Positions 57,912 to 64,000 of a DNA stretch of 64,000 bases are shown here, in pieces. Origin of the DNA: Hermodice carunculata (taxonomy: Eukaryota > Annelida > Polychaeta > Eunicida > Amphinomidae); NCBI GenBank assembly GCA_964020975.1, contig OZ026622.1, forward strand, positions 82,989,365-83,053,364, read 5' to 3'. The notes under the pieces are model-generated. The model ran no database searches and had not been told where the DNA came from. It saw only the letters and a program-made list of their open reading frames with translations. The translations under genes were made by a program, and so were the position numbers. Each line of letters opens with the position of its first letter. The first letter of the stretch is position 1.

Positions 57912-58576
57912 GTAGGTTCACGGACATTTCTTCTGCAATGCAGGCTGCATGTGTATGGCTCAGCAACTGAGCCTCCTGGCACAGTGCACCAGTTACATCA
58001 TACTTGTTCATATGTATATACATTGGACGGACAGGCCCAGGTGTCAGTGGACATCCCTTGGCCATGCTGCGGGACTTTGTATTTTAGGGCAATATTTACA
58101 GTTGTCGACAAGCTTCTTTAAACCTGCAAAACATAAACATCTGATCCCAATTACGTGTACCTACTTTACCACAAGTGTAAAGTGTATGTGTTTGGAGATG
58201 TCATGTGGCTGTGACCATGGACAGAATTACAGAATTGTTATGTGTATACCGAAATTCATTTCTCTTTTAATGTCATTGTTTTCGCCATTATTTTACCAGT
58301 CATGGCTAGTTTTATTAAAATTTGGTTTAAGCTGATTAAAAGTCGTGGATAATTATTCATCCAATACCAGTGTCAAAATACCAGGAGCAGCAAGTCTGCT
58401 CTGTGTCAGTGCTGTAAACTCCTCGATACACTTGATGGAAAATGGAACTGTTCAACTGAAGGTATGCAAAATGGCAAAAAAAAAAAAATAATAAAATAAA
58501 ATAAAAAATAAATGAAATAAATAAATGAACAGAAAAATGGCATCTTTAAATGCTGGAATTTAGAAGACTCATTTTC
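57912..58576. other. Non-coding; A-rich at 58477-58530
   Basis: The 128-codon frame from 57949 has no domain and overlaps the donor region of the exon candidate. No gene is supported. Confidence 0.45.
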
Positions 58577-59065
58577 GGGGGGGGGGGGGGGGGGGGGGGC
58601 AAGGATATAAAGAAATCATCATGGATTGACATTGACTCAAGTTCAGTTGTCTGTGACGTATAAATTTGTAAGCAGGGTCTAACAGTTCTTATCGCTATGG
58701 AGATTAAATGCCTTTTTTTTTTTTTTTCACTTGTCCAAAATTGAGGCAACACTGAACTAGTTGTGAGACAAGTTGTGAATAACCTACATGTCAAGCACAG
58801 CTTATTGTGTAGTTTTTGATGTGCTAATGGGCAAGGATATAAAGAAATCATCATGGATTGACATTGACTCAAGTTCAGTTGTCTGAGACGTATAAATTTG
58901 TAAGCAGGGTCTAACAGTTCTTATCGCTATGGAGATTAAATTCCTCTTTTTTTTTTTCACTTGTCCAAAATTGAGGCAACACTGAACTAGTTGTGAGACA
59001 AGTTGTGAATAACCTACATGTCAAGCACAGCTTATTATTGTGTAGTTTTTGATGTGCTAATGGGT
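58577..59065 (+). repeat. G23 run followed by a 232-bp tandem duplication
   Basis: Twenty-three G (58577-58599) lead into two copies of a 232-base unit that start GCAAGGATATAAAGAAATCA at 58599 and 58831. The copies are almost identical, differing mainly in a T-run length and an ATT insertion. The duplication is recent. Confidence 0.93.
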
Positions 59066-59362
59066 GATCCACATTATTGGATATTTTAGTAATAAAATAG
59101 TTTGATTTAGTGCTACAAGTTCATGAACTGTATTGTTCATATATGCATGTCCACAAACACATGCAGACAAGCTTGTTTCCTTGCCTAGCAACCCTAAGTT
59201 TTTCCTTGAAAATAGAATCCTGTTGTGCTTGGGCCCAGACTACCATTGGTGTCGTGTTGTAGGGTGTAGTGTACAGTGAGCACGTTACAACTTTAGCATG
59301 GATGTATTGAGATGCAAATTTTGCCATTAAAAGCACCAACAAGCACCTGACATCACAAATCT
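59066..59362. other. Non-coding, nothing recognised
   Basis: No gene is supported. Confidence 0.5.
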
Positions 59363-60350
59363 TGTTTGCCCCCGCTTAACCGGAGGAGGAGGGGCATATT
59401 GTAATCGCTTTTTCTACGTGGCCATAAAGTTAACTTAAATCCACTTAGAGATTTTCTCTAGTCTGTGTATAGTCAGAAACCATCATTCATTGTTTGCTTC
59501 TCCTATTTCATCACTTGGGTGTAGAGATGACTATAGTCAATTACCTGAAACACTCACTTCAAGATCATTGTTAGTACATGTATAAGTGTAACATGCTGGA
59601 GACGTCCTTCCACTTTTCGTGTCCAGGCTATAATTCACTTGTCCTTCAAGTTAGAGTAATATAGCTTAAGACACAGGTGCATCTGGACATAAGGGTGTGT
59701 CATATACCAAAAATAGGTCACTAGCTCAAGAATCTGGGTAACCGTGACATATTCTTGTAAAAGGGTGTCCAGGCTATAATTCCTTTACTATGTAAGTTAG
59801 ATCAACAAAACTTTACACACAGATGCATCTATATATAAGGGTGTGTCATGTACCAAAAGTAGGTCACCAGGTCAAGTATCTGGGTCATAGTGACATATCT
59901 TTATAAAACCGTGTCTGGCTATAATCCCTTAACTCTCTCACTTAGTTTAATGAAACTTGACACACACATGTATGTTGATCTAAAGGTGTGTCATGAAACA
60001 AAAGCAGGTCAATAGGTCAAGTATCTTGGTCATGATGATACAATAGTGTGAAACTAAATACTTCATGTCCAGGCTGTTTACTATTTAACTTAGTTTCATG
60101 AAACTTGACATACACATATATCTTGACCTACAGGTATGTCGTGAAGCAAAAGTAGGTCACTAGGTCAAGAATCTGGGTCTCGACTATTCGTGTCGGGCTA
60201 TAATTCACTTGTCTTTCAACTGTCCTTCAACTTAGATTAATAAAACTTCACACACAGGTGCAACTAGATATAAGGGTGTGTCATGTACCCCAAGTATGCC
60301 CTGAAGATTGTGTTTGTGGGGCGATCTCAATATTAGCTTTAGCATGATAG
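59363..60350 (+). repeat. Tandem core element with GC hairpin head, ~146-bp units
   Basis: The head TTTGCCCCCGCTTAACCGG...GGGGCATATTGTAAT (59369-59403) forms a GC-rich hairpin. Units marked by GTCCAGGCTATAATTC at 59621, 59767 and 59913 have a 146-base period. Later units (60067, 60192) are spaced about 154 and 125. Units contain AAGGGTGTGTCAT and TAGGTCACTAGGTCAAG. The end near 60320-60335 (TTTGTGGGGCGATC) may pair with the head. Confidence 0.78.
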
Positions 60351-61292
60351 ACAATTAACCCCAAAAAACAAAAAGAGAGGAAAGGTTAAATTGCTCAAAA
60401 AGGTGGGGCTGTGATTTTATTTCTAAATTTTGATGAATTTTTGTGTTAAATGATTTTTGGCTTCTCCAAAACTGTCTGAGATTGTGCTGAAACTTGGTGG
60501 AAGTTTAGCTTGTGGAAGGGGTAAACAAAAATATTCACTATTTGGTGATACTGTGATTTCCAGATTTTTTAATGAATTTTTAAATTTGGGCATGTGTAGG
60601 TTAAAACATGCATTCCTATTGATTACCATGCCAGCTATGGGGATTGCAATGGAAATTCACATTTTAAGCTCAGGTGACTTTATCAGCCACCTAAGCTTTT
60701 ACTCTAGTCTGTCCATCTGTTGTCCAGCATCATCCATTTTACACTTTGGACTTTTTCTCCGAAACCACTTTGTGAAAATGATGGGATTTTGTGAAGTTTT
60801 CACTAACTTATAGGGAAAGTTTGTGACCATGTATCAGTTAGTGCTACCAGTGTATAGGCTTAGATCAGTAGTACAGTGCATGTATATGGCAATATTGTCA
60901 AAATGTTGCATGGAATACCTTCCTTTTATACATAAATGTTTCCCAGGTGCCATATAGTATTAGACAGAAATGGATAAACTGGGTGTGCAAAATTCATAAC
61001 AGTGTGTGCAAATTTTAAAACAGGGTGTTCATCATGAGTCTATAAAGTGCCCCGATTGGCTTGCCATGGAAGACCTACTGCTACGCTGTGTGCTCACATT
61101 GATGTTGGGTTTACACAGTGGGCCAGTGGAGGTGCTTCATACGCATGATCGTGATTACGTTCAGTACCGAGTAGTGGGATGGGACATCAAGTCAGTGTAG
61201 CATCTCACAGTTGATGACTGTATGTCCACTCCCATGCCTACTGTGGTTCAACGTACATTTTAGTTTATTTAAAAATGACCCATTTTCCACAG
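60351..61292. other. AGCTCAG-family fragment and unrecognised sequence
   Basis: 60460-60660 carries AAACTTGGTGGAAGT and CATGCATTCCTATTGATTAC phrases, and 60666-60695 a decayed hairpin (AGCTCAGGTGAC...CACCTAAGCT), both of the AGCTCAGCTGAC family. The 64-codon frame at 61006-61200 (ending HTHDRDYVQYRVVGWDIKSV) has non-repeat composition but no recognised homology or splice context. Confidence 0.45.
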
Positions 61293-61537
61293 AAACTATG
61301 GTTGTATTGAACATAATTGATGTGTTTGAAAAACCTAATTTGCATTAAAAATGTAACTGTTTTGGATATTTCCACAATTTATATGTGCCCTTTCAGAATT
61401 TGTACAGTTTGCACAAAAACTATGGTTGTATTGAACATAATTGATGTTTTTGAAAAACCTAATTTGCATTCAAAATGTAACTGTTTTGGATATTTCCAGA
61501 ATTTATGTGTGTTCTTTCAGAATTTGTACAGAGCATA
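61293..61537 (+). repeat. 124-bp tandem duplication
   Basis: Two copies of a unit beginning ACTATGGTTGTATTGAACAT start at 61295 and 61419 and are nearly identical. Confidence 0.92.
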
Positions 61538-61735
61538 AAATCTCAAAAAGGTCACAAGTGATATGGGGCATCATTGGATGGGAACCTGTCTTATGCCTAC
61601 TTGCCCTGCAAGAGTATTCTTAACACATTGCCAGTATGCTACCTCTTATAAATGGCCATCTCACCAGCTCTCACTGTTACATTTGAACCTGTTATATTTT
61701 GTTCAAAGCAAAATGTAAAGGTTGACAGTATATTT

Positions 61736-61789
61736 ATGTCTCCCGGTGGAAGCCGGGGGACATATTGTTTTAGTGCCCGTTTCTTCCGC

Positions 61790-61827
<38 letters not shown>

Positions 61828-63602
61828 CATGTTCTTCAACACTTGGTTTCCGTGCGATAAGTCTTGAAGGACTTGACAGAATTTGATGAAACTTGGTAGG
61901 AGTATGTATCTAGGCAAGACCTAGGTTGGGATTGTATTTGGGTGACCTTGACCTAATTCTCAAGGTCACAGGGTCACTTATGTGAAATTGGTTTCCGCTC
62001 GATAAGTCATGAAGAACTTGATGGAATTTGATGAAACTTGGTAGGATTATGTATCTTGGCAAGACCTAGGTTGGGATTGTATTTGGATGACCTTGAGCAA
62101 ATTCTCAAGGTCACAGGGTCACTTATGTGAAATTGGTTTCCGTTCGATAAGTCATGAAGAACGTGATGGAATTTGATGAAACTTGGTAGGATTATGTATC
62201 TTGGCAAGACCTAGGTTGGGATTGTATTTGGATGACCTTGAGCGAATTCTCAAGGTCACAGGGTCACTTATGTGAAATTGGTTTCCGCTCGATAAGTCAT
62301 GAAGAACTTGATGGAATTTGATGAAACTTGGTAGGATTATGTATCTAGGCAAGACCTAGGTTGGGATTGTATTTGGATGACCTTGAGCAAATTTTCAAGG
62401 TCACAGGGTCACTTATGTGAAATTGGTTTCCGTTCGATAAGTCATGAAGAACTTGATGGAATTTGATGAAACTTGGTAGGATTTTGTGTCTTGGCAAGAC
62501 TTAGGTTGGGATTGTATTTGGATGACCTTGAGCGAATTCTCAAGGTCACAGGGTCACTTATGTGAAATTGGTTTCTGTGCAATAAGTCTTGAAGGACATG
62601 ACAGAATTTGATGAAACTTGATAGGAGTATGTATCTAGGCAAGACCTAGGTTGGGATTGTATTTGGGTGACCTTGACCTAATTCTCAAGGTCACAGGGTC
62701 ACTTATGTGAAATTGGTTTCCGCTCGATAAGTCTTGAAGAACTTGATAGAATTTAATGAAACTTGGTAGGATTATGTATCTTGGCAAGACCTAGGTTGGG
62801 ATTGTATTTGGATGACCTTGAGCGAATTCTCAAGGTCACAGGGTCACTTATGTGAAATTGGTTTCCGCTCGATAAGTCATGAAGAACTTGATGGAATTTG
62901 ATGAAACTTGGTAGGATTATGTATCTTGGAAAGTCCTAGGTTGGGATTGTATTTGGATAACCTTGAGCAAATTCTCAAGGTCACAGGGTCACTTATGTGA
63001 AATTGGTGTCCGTTTGATAAGTCATGAAGAACTTGATGGAATTTGATGAAACTTGGTAGGATTATGTATCTTGGCAAGACCTAGGTTGGGATTGTATTTG
63101 GATAACCTTGAGCAAATTCTCAAGGTCACAGGGTCACTTATGTGAAATTGGTTTCTGTGCAATAAGTCTTGAAGAACTTGATGGAATTTGATGAAACTTG
63201 GTAGGATTATGTATCTTGGCAAGACCTAGGTTGGGATTGTATTTGGGTGACCTTGAGCGAATTCTCAAGGTCACAAGGTCACTTATGTGAAATTGGTGTC
63301 CGTTTGATTAGTCATGAAGAACAGGATGGAATTTGATGAAACTTGGTAGGATTATGTATCTAGGTAAGACCAAGGTTGGGATTGTATTTGGATGACCGTG
63401 ACCTAATTTTCAAGGTCACAGGGTCATTTATGTGAAATTGGTTTCCGTGCAATAAGTCTTGAAGAACTTGATGAAAATTGCTAGAGTAATGTATCTAGGT
63501 GAGAGCTAAAATAGGATTGTAATTTTCAAGCAAACTTGGTCATTTGTAATTTGAAATCACCTGTGGTTTATTCAGAGACGTAAGTGTTCCACCGGGAGAC
63601 AT
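61736..63602 (+). mobile_element. Pearl/HINE-like element with eleven exact 145-bp core repeats
   Basis: Ends are exact 16-bp inverted repeats, ATGTCTCCCGGTGGAA (61736-61751) and TTCCACCGGGAGACAT (63587-63602). The left end also folds on itself with CCGGGGGACAT. A (GTT)n tract (about 61792-61826) follows, then core units with starts at 61845, 61990, 62135, 62280, 62425, 62570, 62715, 62860, 63005, 63150, 63295 and 63440, all exactly 145 apart. The last is truncated. Conserved head, microsatellite, tandem core and conserved tail is the layout described for mollusc Pearl elements and other non-autonomous Helentrons. No protein is encoded. The 66-aa minus-strand frames recur every unit only because the DNA repeats. 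Confidence 0.85.
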
Positions 63603-63746
63603 TTGATTTTCTGTTGGAAAATCAGTCTGTTCTAGTTGTATTTGTTTTTATTGTGAAACAAACAAAAAATATTGCTGAACTGTGTCGATATTTTTGTATG
63701 AACTTAAAAAATAAAGAAAACTAGACAACATCTTAACATGTATAAA

Positions 63747-63996
63747 TTAACTCATTCCATACTGTGGTGACAGCCTTGGTCAGTGGTTCTGGCACTGCCT
63801 GGCAAGTCATGCTGCAGCTGCCCTTGTGGCAGCTGCACCATGACTTGCCAGGCAGTGCCAGAACCACTGACTTAAGACTGTAGGCATGTTGGTACTTGAA
63901 TGAAAGCTCTTTTCATGAAGAATTTAAATATGAAATTGTTGTCTTAAATCTAGATAAATATATGTAAATATCAGTGACTGGTATGGAATGAGTTAA
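63747..63996 (+). mobile_element. TTAA hairpin MITE with unrelated hairpin arms
   Basis: The element at 63751-63992 has TTAA on both sides (63747-63750 and 63993-63996). Ends are CTCATTCCATACTG and, inward from the right, CTCATTCCATACCAG. The hairpin of about 44 pairs starts GGTCAGTGGTTCTGGCACTG, has a CTTGT loop, and ends CAGTGCCAGAACCACTGAC. It shares no arm sequence with the other copies. The tail TTGGTACTTGAATGAAAGCT matches the 14343 copy. Confidence 0.87.
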
Positions 63997-64000
63997 TGTG

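Noticed and set aside
61006-61200. 64-aa ORF ending HDRDYVQYRVVGWDIKSV
   Set aside because: Composition is protein-like but there is no acceptor, no homology that I recognise and no neighbouring exon, so it was not called a gene.
62007-63222. Five similar 66-aa minus-strand ORFs (MPRYIILPSFIKFHQVL...)
   Set aside because: They recur because the DNA is a 145-bp tandem repeat. The period is not a multiple of three, so frames do not join, and no start context or domain is present.

Overview
This is a eukaryotic, AT-rich, transposon- and satellite-packed window, most likely from a marine bilaterian invertebrate. Mollusc or another lophotrochozoan is my best guess, judged from the non-LTR retrotransposon mix, the 145-bp core repeats carrying 'AAACTTGGTAGG' and 'CAAGGTCACAGGGTCA' motifs, and abundant microsatellites. 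No bacterial, organellar or phage signal is present. No complete host protein-coding gene can be supported. At most a few splice-flanked exon candidates (57859-57911, weaker 47734 onward) and promoter-like motif clusters (around 22270-22435, weaker near 20410) hint at host genes extending beyond the window or over long introns.

Coding capacity is almost all retroelement. LINE A (1-1650, +) is the 3' part of a jockey/CR1-group element cut by the window edge. LINE B (5985-10137, +) is a nearly complete CR1/L2-type element with an esterase-plus-zinc-knuckle ORF1 and an endonuclease/reverse-transcriptase ORF2 split by a 5-bp duplication. LINE C (about 10470-11830, -) is a decayed reverse transcriptase interrupted by a TTAA-flanked foldback element. 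LINE D (43891-46699, +) is a 5'-truncated L1/Tx1-type insertion with a 13-bp target-site duplication and poly(A) tail. A Penelope-like element fossil (about 53005-56040) contains further insertions.

Two abundant miniature DNA-transposon groups are scattered throughout. One is a TTAA-flanked (piggyBac-type) family of about 240 bp whose copies carry a central hairpin with arms starting GTCAACAGCTTTCCT (about ten copies between 3760 and 63996). The other is a TA-flanked (mariner-type) family of 160-190 bp with CAGTG... ends (3590, 3922, 12904, 22892, 27829, 41315, 54986, 56782, 57083). A longer TA-flanked pair at 11918-12581 has a body of 11-bp phased repeats. Large foldbacks lie at 11144-11602 and 38095-38790.

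The rest is tandem or dispersed non-coding repeat. Several families (26.6, 43.4, 52.3, 59.6 and 61.8 kb) have core units of about 145 bp. They are often bounded by a GC-rich or AGCTCAGCTGAC hairpin, and the best-preserved example (61736-63602) has inverted ends, a GTT microsatellite and eleven exact-length units. This architecture resembles the Pearl/HINE (non-autonomous Helentron) elements known from molluscs. A 59-bp satellite (15248-15896) follows a run of 32 G. The most noteworthy pattern is the TTAA hairpin family, where the two arms have changed together and one copy (63747-63996) has wholly different arms on the same chassis.
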